A stretch of 64,000 nt of DNA from Affinirhizobium lemnae (GCF_022968395.1 NZ_JALJQZ010000011.1:62001-126000); one strand, 5' to 3'; numbered from the stretch's first letter, positions 1-9,965 are shown. Translations and numbers: made by a program. The notes: a model not told the origin generated them from the sequence alone.

Positions 1-1
1 C

Positions 2-139
2 GATCTCGTCGCGACCATCGATCAGAGTGTTCTGCCAGCGCAGTCACTGGTGGTTGGACCGGCCTATGACCTCAATCCACAGGTGTTCAAACCAAACGAT
101 GCCATCGACCTGTCGCCTGTCCAGGGATGCCCGGCCTAG
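2..139 (+). CDS. C-terminal end of an unrecognised protein (partial)
   Basis: An open frame enters from the left edge and stops at TAG 137-139, giving the last 45 residues of a protein. The tail is rich in Pro, Asp and Gln and has a single Cys four residues from the end (motif GCPA). No catalytic motif or membrane segment is visible, so I cannot assign a family. It is followed by about 80 bp without a clear gene and then by a DapA-family remnant on the same strand. Only the reading frame and the stop are directly supported; the start lies outside the window. Confidence 0.5.
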   Translation, partial: DLVATIDQSVLPAQSLVVGPAYDLNPQVFKPNDAIDLSPVQGCPA

Positions 140-219
140 GGATTGGTGACCAGTTAACCTTGTCTCGTCATACGCTTCCCGGCACATCATCCAAGTAGAT
201 CAAAGGGAGCGATGCCACA

Positions 220-429
220 ATGATGAAAGGCGAACGGGCCGCCGCAGAACGGCTGAATGCGATGTTCGAGCCTCTGTGGTCCCTGTTCAAGAAATGTGGC
301 AGCTTCCGCGTCATGTATGCGATCGGCTCGCTGCTCGGCCTGTTTGAGGCAGAGCCTCCACGCCCAGTCCTGCCCGTTCCCGCGAGCGCCAGACCTCGCA
401 TAGAGGCGGCGCTGGACGAGTTGGGCTAA
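220..429 (+). pseudogene. Remnant of a dihydrodipicolinate synthase (DapA) family gene
   Basis: The 69-residue frame looks like the last helices and tail of a DapA-family aldolase. It has an 'AERLNAMFEPLW' helix, 'FRVMYAIGSLLGL', and the proline-rich ending 'PPRPVLPVP...R..IEAALDELG' typical of these proteins. Family members are about 290-310 residues, so roughly the first three quarters, including the Schiff-base lysine region, are absent. An in-frame TAG at 196-198 lies just upstream, so the frame cannot continue into a full gene. Purine-rich sequence before ATG 220 could still allow translation of a short peptide. I infer a decayed gene. The alternative is a genuine small ORF that happens to resemble the DapA tail. 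Confidence 0.5.
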
Positions 430-432
430 ATG

Positions 433-466
433 GAAAAAACCGCCCGCGCTATTTCGCGGACGGCTT
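433..466 (-). terminator. Rho-independent terminator of ndk
   Basis: Read on the minus strand, a GC-rich inverted repeat (GCCGTCCGCG / CGCGGGCGGT, with mismatches) is followed by a run of six T. It lies about 30 bp beyond the ndk stop codon. Confidence 0.75.
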
Positions 467-495
467 TGAAAAGCCGATATACGGCTAAGTAGCGA

Positions 496-918
496 TCAGC
501 CGACGATTTCGGTTTCAGCGAACCAGTAAGCAATTTCCTGAGCGGCTGTTTCCGGAGCATCGGAGCCGTGAACCGAGTTCTCACCGATGGAGAGAGCAAA
601 GGTCTTGCGGATGGTGCCTTCAGCAGCCTGAGCCGGGTTGGTTGCACCCATGATTTCGCGGTTCTTGAGGATCGCGTTTTCGCCTTCCAGAACCTGAACG
701 ACGGTCGGGCCTGAGGTCATGCCTTCAACGAGCTCGCCGAAGAAAGGACGTTCCTTGTGAACAGCGTAGAAGCCTTCAGCTTCACGCTTGCTCATCCAGA
801 CGCGCTTGGAAGCAATGACGCGAAGGCCATTTTCTTCGAAAACCTTGGTGATAGCGCCCGTCAGGTTACGCTTGGTTGCGTCCGGCTTGATCATGGAGAA
901 GGTGCGTTCAATCGCCAT
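496..918 (-). CDS. ndk: Nucleoside diphosphate kinase
   Basis: Transfers the gamma phosphate of ATP to other (d)NDPs through a phosphohistidine and so balances nucleotide pools in the cytoplasm. The 140-residue protein has the usual family length and the N-terminal '[11 protein letters not shown]' strand. The active-site motif '[12 protein letters not shown]' places the phosphorylated histidine at residue 117. Nucleotide contacts such as Lys11 and the conserved '[11 protein letters not shown]' segment are present. The start is supported by GAGGAA upstream of ATG 918. It appears monocistronic, with a terminator after the stop and about 120 bp of leader before it. Confidence 0.97.
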   Translation of the reverse strand: MAIERTFSMIKPDATKRNLTGAITKVFEENGLRVIASKRVWMSKREAEGFYAVHKERPFFGELVEGMTSGPTVVQVLEGENAILKNREIMGATNPAQAAEGTIRKTFALSIGENSVHGSDAPETAAQEIAYWFAETEIVG

Positions 919-1040
919 TGCCTGAAATTCCTCAGTTGTAGGGATAAGTGGGCGGTGTTTAGCCGCCTCGAATCACGAAAACAAGGGGGTTTCGGCAATT
1001 TCACGCAGCCGTCATACGTCAGCTATGAGAAGTATCACCT

Positions 1041-1724
1041 TTAGGCGACCGCCCTGCCCTTTGCGCCATGCAGGTCAAGGCAGCGCTCGAACCACTCAGC
1101 GACCGAATGATCCTTCGAGATTGCAAGCGAGCCGGTCGTGATCCGCAACCACTGGAGCGCACCAAACAGGATATAGTCCGCAAACAGAGGCGTTTCTCCG
1201 CCGAGATACGGCTGGAACTTTAACATATGCCGCATCGGCTCCAGTTGCGCAGTGAGATCGGTTATCGCCTGCGGACGACCGGCCTCGAACTCCTCCAGCC
1301 TGCGCCCCAACCGCTCTTCGCGGCTGGTGCGGAAATAGGTCTGGTCTTTCTCGTCCAGCATGTCGTGGATATCCTTGATCGCAATGCGCGAAAGCACCGG
1401 ATGGACCAGCATCTGCGAGTAACCTTCCGCAAAGCGTGCCAGTGCCTTGCCACCCTCGCCGCCAAACAGCGTCGGGCGGTTGGGATAGGTATCTTCAAGA
1501 TAAACTGCAATATCGAAGCTGTCGCGGATCAGCAGATCACCGTCGCGCAGAACCGGTACGGTTTTGGAGAACCCGTTTTCGAGCTTGGGAACTTCAGTGA
1601 ACGGCACCGGCCGCTCGACATAGTCAAGCCCCTTATGCTCCAGAGCCATGACGATCTTCCAGCAGTGCGGCGAGAAAGGCCTGTTCACATCGCGACCGCA
1701 TAGCGAGTAGAGAATTCTGGTCAT
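1041..1724 (-). CDS. Glutathione S-transferase family protein (beta-etherase-like)
   Basis: A 227-residue cytoplasmic GST. The N-terminal thioredoxin-fold half carries 'LCGRDVNRPFSPHCWK' and the glutathione-binding 'KTVPVLRDGDLLIRDSFDIAVYLED' region (cis-Pro, then the D/S pair). The C-terminal half is all-helical. The 'N..FSPHCWK' pattern is closest to the LigE/LigF-like beta-etherase group of GSTs, although the substrate cannot be read from sequence. I chose ATG 1724 over the in-frame upstream ATG at 1757 because GAGGGG lies at good spacing before it and the shared domain starts there. The gene stands alone, divergent from the ABC-F gene. Confidence 0.85.
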   Translation of the reverse strand: MTRILYSLCGRDVNRPFSPHCWKIVMALEHKGLDYVERPVPFTEVPKLENGFSKTVPVLRDGDLLIRDSFDIAVYLEDTYPNRPTLFGGEGGKALARFAEGYSQMLVHPVLSRIAIKDIHDMLDEKDQTYFRTSREERLGRRLEEFEAGRPQAITDLTAQLEPMRHMLKFQPYLGGETPLFADYILFGALQWLRITTGSLAISKDHSVAEWFERCLDLHGAKGRAVA

Positions 1725-1907
1725 GGCATTGGTCCCCTCATCTGGTTGGTGCGACATTCAAGCGCCTGGCGCACCGTCCTGCAAATCATCATTTTTGATC
1801 GGTCTCATCTGCAAAGATAATCGAAGCCTCGACCAAACGTTCCTTCGCCTGCACCTGATCCACTCATTCTCTTGCCAACCCCTGATTCTTCGGCCAAAAC
1901 CGCGGCC

Positions 1908-3794
1908 ATGATTACGATTACCGATCTTTCCGCACGCGTCGCAGGCCGCCTTCTTCTCGATCACGCCAGCGTCAGCCTTCCCACCGGCACGAAAGCCGGC
2001 CTTGTTGGGCGCAATGGAGCGGGCAAGTCCACGCTGTTTCGCGTCATCACCGGCGAGATGGCCTCCGAAAGCGGCTCTGTATCGCTGCCCAAAAATGCGC
2101 GGATCGGTCAGGTAGCACAGGAAGCTCCCGGCACCGAGGATCCGTTGATCGAAATCGTTCTTGCGGCCGACAAGGAACGGACGGCTCTTCTGAAGGAGGC
2201 GGAAGCCGCGACGGACCCGAACCGCATCGCTGAAATCCAGATGCGTCTGGTCGATATCGATGCGCATTCCGCGGAGGCCCGCGCGGCCAGCATTCTGGCG
2301 GGTCTCGGTTTCGACGCTGAAGCACAGGCGCGTCCCGCCTCATCATTTTCCGGCGGATGGCGCATGCGCGTGGCGCTGGCAGCGGTGCTCTTCTCGCAGC
2401 CGGATCTCTTGCTGCTGGACGAGCCCACGAACTATCTCGATCTGGAAGGCACGCTCTGGCTTGAGGATTACGTACGGCGCTATCCGCATACGGTCGTCAT
2501 CATCAGCCACGACCGCGATCTGCTGAACAACGCCGTGAACGCAATTGTCCACCTCGACCAGAAGAAGTTGACCTTCTATCGAGGCGGCTACGACAGCTTC
2601 GAGCGACAGAAAGCGGAAAACGACGAACTACAGATGAAGGCCAAGGCGAAAAATGACGCCGCCCGCAAGCATCTGCAAAGCTTCATCGACCGTTTCCGGG
2701 CCAAGGCGACGAAGGCGCGTCAGGCCCAGAGCCGCATCAAGGCGCTGGAGCGTATGGGCACTGTCGCTGCAGTGATCGAGGATCATGTCCAGCCGATCAC
2801 GTTTCCGGAGCCTGAGAAGCAACCGTCTTCGCCCATTGTCGCGATCGACAAGGGCGTCGTGGGTTATGAGCCAGACAAGCCGATTCTGAAGGGCATCAAT
2901 CTGCGCATCGACAATGATGATCGCATTGCGCTTCTCGGGTCGAACGGTAACGGCAAGTCCACTTTCGCGAAGTTCATTTCCGGAAGGCTGGAAGCGCAAT
3001 CCGGTAACCTGCGGGTCGCCCCGAACCTGAAGATCGGGTTCTTTGCGCAGCACCAGTTGGACGATCTGATACCGGAACAATCGCCTGCCGATCATGTACG
3101 AAGGCTGATGCCGGATCAGCCCGAAGCGAAGGTTCGCGCGCGTGTGGCCCAGATGGGTTTGGCAACAGAGAAGATGGATACTGCCGCCAAAGATCTATCT
3201 GGCGGAGAAAAGGCTCGCCTGCTCATGGGGCTTGCAGCGTTTCACGCTCCTAACCTTCTCATTCTCGACGAGCCGACGAACCATCTGGACATCGATAGCC
3301 GCAGAGCGCTCATCGAAGCGCTGAATGATTACAACGGCGCCGTCATACTCATCTCACACGATCGCCATCTGATCGAGGCCACGGTGGATCGTCTGTGGCT
3401 CGTGAACGATGGAACGGTGGCGCCCTTCGACGGTGATCTGGAAGACTATCGCTCCATCGTCGTTGCTTCATCGCGCAAGAAGGACGACAAATCTTCACCA
3501 GGCGTTGAAGATAACGTCTCCAAGTCGGACCAACGCAAAGCAAACGCTGAAAAGCGCGCATCTCTCGCTCCGCTCAAGAAGCGGATCAACGAGGCAGAAG
3601 CATTGACAGCGAAGCTTGAAAAGCTGATCCAGGCGTTGGACGTCGAACTAGCCGATCCGAAGCTTTACGAGAAGTCCCCCGCCAAGGCAGCGGAGAAAGC
3701 GAAACAGCGCAGTGATGCAGCCGCGAAACTCGCTGAAACAGAAGAACTCTGGCTTGAGCTTTCATCTCAGTATGAAGATGCCCTATCTTCATAA
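1908..3794 (+). CDS. ABC-F family ATPase (Uup/YheS type)
   Basis: A soluble protein of 628 residues with two ABC ATPase domains and no membrane segment, as in ribosome-associated ABC-F factors. Domain 1 has Walker A 'GRNGAGKST', signature 'SGGWRMR' and Walker B 'LLLLDEPTNYLD'. Domain 2 has 'GSNGNGKST', 'LSGGEKARL' and 'LLILDEPTNHLD'. A basic linker rich in Lys/Ala and heptad-like positions joins them, and a charged coiled-coil tail (about residues 540-628) ends the protein. The SGGWRMR signature resembles YheS. ATG 1908 starts directly on the domain; a TTG 36 bp upstream is possible but less likely. The family is known for translation-rescue or antibiotic-protection roles; which applies here is unknown. 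Confidence 0.93.
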   Translation: MITITDLSARVAGRLLLDHASVSLPTGTKAGLVGRNGAGKSTLFRVITGEMASESGSVSLPKNARIGQVAQEAPGTEDPLIEIVLAADKERTALLKEAEAATDPNRIAEIQMRLVDIDAHSAEARAASILAGLGFDAEAQARPASSFSGGWRMRVALAAVLFSQPDLLLLDEPTNYLDLEGTLWLEDYVRRYPHTVVIISHDRDLLNNAVNAIVHLDQKKLTFYRGGYDSFERQKAENDELQMKAKAKNDAARKHLQSFIDRFRAKATKARQAQSRIKALERMGTVAAVIEDHVQPITFPEPEKQPSSPIVAIDKGVVGYEPDKPILKGINLRIDNDDRIALLGSNGNGKSTFAKFISGRLEAQSGNLRVAPNLKIGFFAQHQLDDLIPEQSPADHVRRLMPDQPEAKVRARVAQMGLATEKMDTAAKDLSGGEKARLLMGLAAFHAPNLLILDEPTNHLDIDSRRALIEALNDYNGAVILISHDRHLIEATVDRLWLVNDGTVAPFDGDLEDYRSIVVASSRKKDDKSSPGVEDNVSKSDQRKANAEKRASLAPLKKRINEAEALTAKLEKLIQALDVELADPKLYEKSPAKAAEKAKQRSDAAAKLAETEELWLELSSQYEDALSS

Positions 3795-4203
3795 CGACAG
3801 GATGAACCATCAAATATGACTATGGATCTGCTTTTTTCCTTAGATTAGGGCATAGTCTCGTTCCCGAAGACTACGATAGCGTTTCATCAGTAAGTAGAAA
3901 TCCTATTGCAGCTTTAGGAATATCTTAAATCTTGAGACACATCATGGTTTAGAACGCTGCGCAGAATGCACGGAAAGGTGTCACCTACGTGCAAGCTGCG
4001 CCTCATGTGCCCTGACGGGCATTTCGATGAAAATAGATCATAATCGCGCGCTTTTCGCTGCGTGACTCTTTATCGTGCCTTGCACAGCACCGCGCGATGC
4101 GTCTGTGCGTCTTGCGTCGAGCGGATGATCGCTCGCCTGGTTGTTTTTCGCGTCATCTCCATGATGGAGCCAAACGCTTTCCCTGATTGAACTGGACACA
4201 TAC
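3795..4203. other. Intergenic region upstream of the chemoreceptor gene
   Basis: About 410 bp without a credible gene. It is more AT-rich in its first half than the neighbouring coding sequence. Short frames on the minus strand near 4038-4391 overlap the receptor start and look like shadows. I find no tRNA, no long inverted repeat and no convincing -35/-10 pair. It probably holds the receptor promoter. Confidence 0.4.
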
Positions 4204-6156
4204 ATGCTTCGGACAATCTCGCTGAAAACGTCGTTGACCTCTGCTTTTGCGCTGCTTCTTTGCCTGCTGCTTCTGCAAGGCGGCTTTGCACTATCGACCA
4301 TGCGAAACATCTTCGGCAATGTTGATGGGCTTGCCCATGATGCGGTTCCAAGCGTCGACATTACGAACAGGTTGAACATCTCCATCGCCAATCTGCGCGG
4401 CCTGCAGACACGTCATATCCTGACTACCGATCCGCAGGCGATGAAAGACGCCGACGAGGCTTTGGCGAAGGAAGTGAAGAAGCTGAAGGACCGAATGGCG
4501 ACCTATGCGCCGATGATTTCGCTCGATGTCGAGCGCAAAGCTTTCGCCGGCTTCACCGCTGCTGCAGACGAGTATCTCAAGCTTAACGACAGGCTCGTCA
4601 GCCTCTCGCGCGCTGGCGACAAGCAAGCCGCCGCATCGCTGCTGACGGGTGACATGGTCAAGAGCTACGAGTTGATGGACAATTATGCCGACGTGTTTCG
4701 TGATGCCAATGTTGACGAAGCAAAGCGGATGTATGCGGAAAGTGCCACTCAGTTTAACAATTCCCTTATCTCGAACGGGCTCGTCCTGCTGATCGGCGTG
4801 ATTGCAGGTATCGGAGCGACCATTTTCGTATCGCGGGAAGTATCCCGCCCCATCGACCGGATCACGAAGCTGATGCGCAAGCTTGCCAACGCGGAGTTCA
4901 AGGTCGAAATCCCCTATCTGGACCGACAGAACGAGATCGGCGATATGGCAAAGGCTGTCCAGGTGTTCAAGGAGAATGGCATCCGGGTTCAGCAGAACGT
5001 CGAGCAGGAAGCCGCTTTCGGCGAAAAATGCGACGAACTTCGCCAGGATATTGGCCATATGGTTCAGGCGGCAATCGAGGGTGACTTCTCTCGCCGGATG
5101 ACGATCACTTATCACTTCGACGAACTCAACGCGTTTGCCTCTGGAATGAACGAATTGGTGGGCAATATTGAAGCAGGTCTTTCGGAAACGCGCCGAGTGA
5201 TGAGCGCGCTTGCAAGCGGGGACCTGACCGAAAGCATGCAGGGCAAGTTCAGCGGCGCCTTCTTCGAACTGCAGCAGAACGTGAATTCCACGATGGATAC
5301 GTTGCGAGCAATCGTATCCGAAGTGCATCATTCCATCGATCAGATTAACTCCGGATCAGGTGAATTGCGCTACGCCTCCGACGATCTGGCAAAGCGCACG
5401 GAACAGCAGGCCGCAGCCCTTGAAGAAACTTCGTCGGCGCTGGAAGTCATCACGTCGGCTCTTCGTCAGTCGACGCAGCGTGCTGGTGATGCCGCCAAGA
5501 AAGTCGATCACGCTCGCGTCAGCACGGAGAATTCGAGCGTCGTCGTGGGTGATGCCATTGCCGCGATGGAGCGAATCGAGGCCGCTTCCGGGCAGATCGG
5601 ACAGATCATCAACGTTATCGATGAGATCGCATTCCAGACCAATCTCCTCGCTCTAAACGCTGGGGTCGAGGCGGCACGCGCGGGCGAAGCGGGCAAGGGC
5701 TTTGCTGTCGTTGCGCAGGAAGTGCGCGAACTTGCCCAGCGTTCCGCCAATGCGGCCAAGGATATCAAGGCGCTCATCACCAAATCGGGCGAAGAAGTGG
5801 GCGCCGGGGTTCGGCTCGTTACGGCAACGGGTCAGGCTCTTTCCGAAATCCGAACGCATGTGGAAAGTATCAACGAAGAAGTTCACTCCATCGCCAGCTC
5901 TTCCAACGAGCAATCGAGCAGCCTGATGGAGATCAACCAGGCTCTCGGCCAGATGGACCAGGTAACCCAGCGCAATGCGGCGATGGTAGAGGAAACAACC
6001 GCCAGCACCAACAAGCTTGCGGACGATGCCTTCCACCTCTCCAATCTGATTGCCCGGTTCAAACTGGAGCGATCTGCCAATATCTCTCAGACGGGCTTTG
6101 CGAATAGCAATGGCCGCCCCGGCAGCGTTCCGAGAATTGCTGCTGGCAGAGGCTGA
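4204..6156 (+). CDS. Methyl-accepting chemotaxis protein
   Basis: A 650-residue transmembrane chemoreceptor. An N-terminal membrane segment (about residues 12-33) is followed by a helical periplasmic ligand domain of about 150 residues (4HB-type). A second membrane segment lies around 192-212, followed by a HAMP domain ('[16 protein letters not shown]...'). A second HAMP-like or linker stretch leads to the cytoplasmic signalling coiled coil. The hairpin tip '[20 protein letters not shown]' is well conserved and would bind CheA/CheW. No C-terminal CheR/CheB-tethering pentapeptide is present. The ligand is unknown, and no che genes are adjacent. Confidence 0.95.
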   Translation: MLRTISLKTSLTSAFALLLCLLLLQGGFALSTMRNIFGNVDGLAHDAVPSVDITNRLNISIANLRGLQTRHILTTDPQAMKDADEALAKEVKKLKDRMATYAPMISLDVERKAFAGFTAAADEYLKLNDRLVSLSRAGDKQAAASLLTGDMVKSYELMDNYADVFRDANVDEAKRMYAESATQFNNSLISNGLVLLIGVIAGIGATIFVSREVSRPIDRITKLMRKLANAEFKVEIPYLDRQNEIGDMAKAVQVFKENGIRVQQNVEQEAAFGEKCDELRQDIGHMVQAAIEGDFSRRMTITYHFDELNAFASGMNELVGNIEAGLSETRRVMSALASGDLTESMQGKFSGAFFELQQNVNSTMDTLRAIVSEVHHSIDQINSGSGELRYASDDLAKRTEQQAAALEETSSALEVITSALRQSTQRAGDAAKKVDHARVSTENSSVVVGDAIAAMERIEAASGQIGQIINVIDEIAFQTNLLALNAGVEAARAGEAGKGFAVVAQEVRELAQRSANAAKDIKALITKSGEEVGAGVRLVTATGQALSEIRTHVESINEEVHSIASSSNEQSSSLMEINQALGQMDQVTQRNAAMVEETTASTNKLADDAFHLSNLIARFKLERSANISQTGFANSNGRPGSVPRIAAGRG

Positions 6157-6167
6157 TTTCAGAATCA

Positions 6168-6208
6168 CCAACCGCCCGGGCGCATTTCGGCGTCCGGTTG
6201 GCATTTTG
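6168..6208 (+). terminator. Terminator-like hairpin after the chemoreceptor gene
   Basis: Arms CCAACCG (6168-6174) and CGGTTGG (6195-6201) enclose a GC-rich loop that can pair further, and ATTTT follows. It sits 12 bp after the receptor stop. Confidence 0.6.
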
Positions 6209-6287
6209 ACGGAACATCAATTCGCAACGGGATTCACTTTGTCTTGCGATGCTCTATGGTCCTGCCTGTGATTTGCAGGAGTTGACC

Positions 6288-8354
6288 ATGGAAAAGCCCG
6301 TCGCAGAGGATCTCTTTCTGGAGCAGGACAAGGATCCTGAAACCGTTGCCTTCGTGGAGGCCCGCAATACTGCCTCAGCCAGCGTACTGACAACGCCGCA
6401 CATGGAAGAGACCGCCAAGACAATCCAGGCTTTGATGGAGCGCGAAGACCGACTCATCATCCCAAGCCGGCGCGGCAATTGGTATTTCGATTTTCACCGC
6501 ACTGCTACCAATCCGCTCGGTCTGTGGCGTCGCCTGCCCGCGGATCTGGAGCCATCGCCGGACGCGCCTTGGGAAACCGTATTCGATGTCGACGCCTTCT
6601 GCGAGCGCGAAGGCAAGCGCTGGATTTTCGGCGGTGCAATCACTTGCCCTCTCCGGCCGACACGAGTTCTCCTTCGCCTTTCCGACGGCGGTTCCGACCT
6701 TTCGAGGCTGCTGGAATTCGATACGGAAACCAGAGCCATCGTCGAAGGCGGCTTCGACACGCCAGTCGTTCGCTCCCATGCCAGTTGGCTGAATGCCGAC
6801 GAAATCTGCTATTTCGGCTCGATTGACGAAGACTCGGCCACGCAATCCGGATGGCCGCGCGTTGGACGCAGACTGACCCGCGGAACCAGGGCCGAAGACG
6901 CAGCACCGCTCTATGCGGGCGAGAAGGCTGACGTCAGCGCTTATGCTTTTGTGCTGCATCCGGAATTCAACATGACCGGCCAGTCCGAGACCCGTTCGAT
7001 CAATGTCTTTGTCGCGAACCATCAGATCGGTAAATCCAGCGTTCACGTCGGCCCCTCTCCTGCCGACCTGAAACGTCTGCCTCTGCCGGTTGACATGGAT
7101 TTCGACATCACTCGCAGTTTCGTGGTCTGGCTTGCGAAAAGCGATGAGCAACTGGCGACCGGAACTTTGGCGCTGCAGAAGCTCACGCCTTTCTCGAGCG
7201 AGCCCCTGGATCAGAACCGGCGTATTCTGTTCGAACCCAAGCCAGGCAGTGCGATCAGCCAGTTTGCACTGCTGCGGGACTGGGTGGTCTATATTGTCGA
7301 GGACCGGCTCCAGCCGTCTCTATTCTTGCTCGACCTGACTGATGAGAATGCACAGCCGATTAAGGTCGATCTGCCGGATGGATTTGAATCCGTATCCTTC
7401 TCCTCGCAATATTCCGACCTTCATCTGGGAACGGACCGGTTATGGGTCACCGGGCGTGGCTTTTTGACTCCACCAGCCTGCTTTGAACTGAATCTTTCGG
7501 ATCGCTCAACACTGCCTATCCTGAAGAATGGCCGCTCGGCTCCAGCCTATTTTGATGCGGAGGGCATGCAGTCTCTCCTTCTGGAAGCGACTTCCGAAGA
7601 TGGCACGCAGGTTCCCTATCATCTGGTCTTGCCGAAAACGTGGGAAGACGGCGAGCTTCCGGTGCTCATTTACGGGTATGGCGGGTTCAGCGTACCTCTT
7701 TCCGCCGGCTACTCCGGCGTGACCGGTGGTTGGCTTAAACAGGGCGGTGCCTATGTGCAGGCCTATATCCGTGGCGGAAGCGAGCTCGGCCCGGACTGGC
7801 ACACCGTTGCCAAGCGCGAGGGCAGACACAAGGCCTTCGAGGACTTTGTGGCCATCGCGCGAGATCTCGTAAAGCGCGGTTACTCCAAGCCTGCGCGCAT
7901 TGCCTGCACCGGCGGCAGCAATGGCGGCCTGCTGACGGGTGTCATGTTGACGCGCTATCCTGATGATTTCGGCGCTGTGTGGTGCCGTGTTCCGGTCCTC
8001 GACATGATGCGCTTTCACGAGTTCCCGGCAGGACGGGCATGGATGGATGAATATGGCGATCCTGACAAGCCGGAGGATAGAGCCTTTCTGCTCGACTATT
8101 CTCCGCTCCAGAACGTGCAGCCTGCTGCCGTCAAACGCTATCCGCCGATCTATATCGAAAGCTCGAGCAATGACGACCGCGTGCACCCTTCCCATGCTCG
8201 ACGCTTTGCAAAGCGTCTGGAAGAGGCCGGACATCAGCCTCTGTTCCATGAATATGGTTCAGGCGGGCACGGTGGCGCCGGAAATTCCGCCGAGATGGCT
8301 CGACGTACCGCCATGGGCTACAGCTTTCTCCGCCAGACCATCATGAAGCCGTGA
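6288..8354 (+). CDS. Prolyl oligopeptidase family (S9) serine peptidase
   Basis: A 688-residue protein with an N-terminal beta-propeller and a C-terminal alpha/beta-hydrolase domain. The catalytic triad can be placed at Ser544 in 'GGSNGG', Asp at about 629/630 in 'SSSNDDRVHP' and His661 in 'GSGGHGG'. No signal peptide is seen, so it is probably cytoplasmic and cleaves short proline-containing peptides. The arrangement 'YGGFSVPLSAGYSG... GGAYVQAYIRGGSELG' matches S9A-type enzymes. ATG 6288 follows CAGGAG at 6276-6281; the longer frame from 6249 is not supported by a ribosome-binding site. Confidence 0.92.
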   Translation: MEKPVAEDLFLEQDKDPETVAFVEARNTASASVLTTPHMEETAKTIQALMEREDRLIIPSRRGNWYFDFHRTATNPLGLWRRLPADLEPSPDAPWETVFDVDAFCEREGKRWIFGGAITCPLRPTRVLLRLSDGGSDLSRLLEFDTETRAIVEGGFDTPVVRSHASWLNADEICYFGSIDEDSATQSGWPRVGRRLTRGTRAEDAAPLYAGEKADVSAYAFVLHPEFNMTGQSETRSINVFVANHQIGKSSVHVGPSPADLKRLPLPVDMDFDITRSFVVWLAKSDEQLATGTLALQKLTPFSSEPLDQNRRILFEPKPGSAISQFALLRDWVVYIVEDRLQPSLFLLDLTDENAQPIKVDLPDGFESVSFSSQYSDLHLGTDRLWVTGRGFLTPPACFELNLSDRSTLPILKNGRSAPAYFDAEGMQSLLLEATSEDGTQVPYHLVLPKTWEDGELPVLIYGYGGFSVPLSAGYSGVTGGWLKQGGAYVQAYIRGGSELGPDWHTVAKREGRHKAFEDFVAIARDLVKRGYSKPARIACTGGSNGGLLTGVMLTRYPDDFGAVWCRVPVLDMMRFHEFPAGRAWMDEYGDPDKPEDRAFLLDYSPLQNVQPAAVKRYPPIYIESSSNDDRVHPSHARRFAKRLEEAGHQPLFHEYGSGGHGGAGNSAEMARRTAMGYSFLRQTIMKP

Positions 8355-8455
8355 CGTGATCTTTTGCTGCGGCGCATAAACGCGTCATTAACCATGTTGA
8401 GTGAAAGTGGCGAAGCATATCAGTGCCTTGCTCCTTTCATCTCAAAGTTGGTCTC

Positions 8456-9304
8456 ATGTCCGCCCGCGTCCTTTGCGCCATAGCTTCTCTCGCCTGCCTG
8501 CTCTCTTCCTGCGCCGGACGCCCCGTATCGGAAGGTGGTACGCTGGTCTCCTCCTTCGCTGCGGCACCTGCCATAGATGCGCCGGTAAAAAAGGGACCGC
8601 AGGATCCGGTCGCTCTGACACCGGTTGCGTGGGGCCGTATCAACAATCCCGCAGGACTTTCCGGACGAACCATTGAGGTCGCCTCCATCGCCGATCTCAA
8701 GCTTCGCGACAAGGAAGTGGTGCTGACCTTCGACGACGGCCCGATGCCGAAGAAAACCGAGCGGATTCTCGCGACGCTCGACGAATTCGGCGTCAAGGGA
8801 ACGTTCCTGATGGTGGGCGAAATGGCAAAAGCGCACCCGGATATCGCGAAGTTGGTGGTGCGGTCCGGCCATACGATCGGTAGCCACACCTACCGCCATC
8901 CAAACCTGAGATCGCTCTCCTTCGATGCGGCGGTCGAGGAAATCGAAAAGGGCAAGTTGGCCGTCAGTCGCGCGACGAATGAAGAAGTCGGGTTCTTCCG
9001 CTTCCCTTATCTCGCGGACAGTTCCCGCTTGCGCAGCTGGGTTGCGGCCAATGGCATGGTGGTTCTGGATGTTCAAATCGATTCGAAGGATTACTTCAGC
9101 GATTCACCGGCCGCCGTCGCAACGCGGACCATGAATGCCTTGCGCAATCACGGCCGCGGAATCATCCTGCTGCATGACATTCATCATCGCACTGCGGCGA
9201 TGCTTCCGGCTCTGCTGACGCAGCTGAAGGCTGAAGGATACAAGGTCGTCAACCTTCAGCATTCCCACAAACCGTCGCTGCTGATGGCGTCTCTCGCGAA
9301 CTGA
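8456..9304 (+). CDS. Polysaccharide deacetylase family lipoprotein (NodB homology)
   Basis: The mature part carries the NodB metal-dependent deacetylase motifs: 'TFDDG' (metal-binding Asp pair), 'SHTYRH' (metal-binding His pair), 'FRFPY', and 'LLHD' with the catalytic histidine. ATG 8456 gives an N-terminus with a short hydrophobic stretch ending in the lipobox LSSC, so I infer an envelope lipoprotein acting on peptidoglycan or another N-acetylated glycan. The GTG at 8423 would add 11 residues in front of the signal sequence and is less likely. At 282 residues it is normal for the family. A strong terminator follows 20 bp after the stop. Confidence 0.88.
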   Translation: MSARVLCAIASLACLLSSCAGRPVSEGGTLVSSFAAAPAIDAPVKKGPQDPVALTPVAWGRINNPAGLSGRTIEVASIADLKLRDKEVVLTFDDGPMPKKTERILATLDEFGVKGTFLMVGEMAKAHPDIAKLVVRSGHTIGSHTYRHPNLRSLSFDAAVEEIEKGKLAVSRATNEEVGFFRFPYLADSSRLRSWVAANGMVVLDVQIDSKDYFSDSPAAVATRTMNALRNHGRGIILLHDIHHRTAAMLPALLTQLKAEGYKVVNLQHSHKPSLLMASLAN

Positions 9305-9325
9305 GTTTTGAACAGTTAAACAAGA

Positions 9326-9354
9326 AAAGGCGGCCCGAAGACCGCCTTTCTTAG
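9326..9354. terminator. Bidirectional terminator between convergent genes
   Basis: A perfect 8-bp stem AAAGGCGG / CCGCCTTT with loop cccgaaga is followed by T-rich sequence on both strands. It lies between the deacetylase gene (+) and the nitroreductase gene (-). Confidence 0.85.
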
Positions 9355-9371
9355 GAAAAATCAATCCGGCA

Positions 9372-9965
9372 TCAGCCCTTGAAACCGCCATGAAAGGCAA
9401 TCTGGCGAACCGGATGACGCGGGCTTGGCACTTCACGCGCCTGCAATGCTTCGGGCAGCAGAGACGCATCGCCCTGCTTGCCGATAGCGACCGATGCGTG
9501 CAGCACATGATTTTCGGGCAGATTGACAGCCTTTGCCATCGCGTCCTTATCGAAGCCAGCCATGGCATGCGCTGCAAAACCGGAGATATGCGCCTGCAGC
9601 GCGAGATAGCCCCAGGCGGCGCCGGCATCAAACGTGTGCGTGCCGTTATCGACAGCCTCAGTCTTGCCCGGAGGCACCATTTTGGTTTCGCTGGCAACAA
9701 TCACCAAAGCAGATGCCGTCTTTGCCCAGGTCTGGTTGAACGGCAGCAATGCGCCGAGAATTGCATCCCAGGCAGCATCGCCGCGCAGGGTGTAGATGAA
9801 ACGCCAAGGCTGCGCGTTGAAGGCAGATGGCGCCCAGCGTGCTGCTTCTAGAATGGTCAGAAGCTCATTTTCGCTGATCGTTTCCTCCGTGAATGCACGG
9901 GGCGACCAGCGAGATGGAAAAATGTCTGAAACAGGATGATCGGCCTTGCGGGTATTTATTGTCAT
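9372..9965 (-). CDS. Nitroreductase family protein
   Basis: A 197-residue FMN-dependent NAD(P)H oxidoreductase of the nitroreductase fold. The early motif 'SRWSPRAFTEETISENEL' contributes FMN phosphate-binding Arg/Ser residues. 'EAARWAPSAFNAQPWRF' is the classic flavin-binding segment, and the C-terminal 'R.AF' strand is present. These enzymes usually act as homodimers that reduce quinones, nitro compounds or unknown substrates; the physiological substrate is not evident. I chose ATG 9965 rather than the TTG six codons upstream. A Bru-RS-type repeat lies directly upstream and may contribute to the leader. Confidence 0.88.
   Translation of the reverse strand: MTINTRKADHPVSDIFPSRWSPRAFTEETISENELLTILEAARWAPSAFNAQPWRFIYTLRGDAAWDAILGALLPFNQTWAKTASALVIVASETKMVPPGKTEAVDNGTHTFDAGAAWGYLALQAHISGFAAHAMAGFDKDAMAKAVNLPENHVLHASVAIGKQGDASLLPEALQAREVPSPRHPVRQIAFHGGFKG

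Noticed and set aside
168..401. Minus-strand frame opposite the DapA remnant
   Set aside because: No ribosome-binding site or similarity; the plus frame has the family pattern.
4291..5331. 346-codon minus-strand frame inside the chemoreceptor gene
   Set aside because: Shadow of the receptor gene; no domain or start signal.
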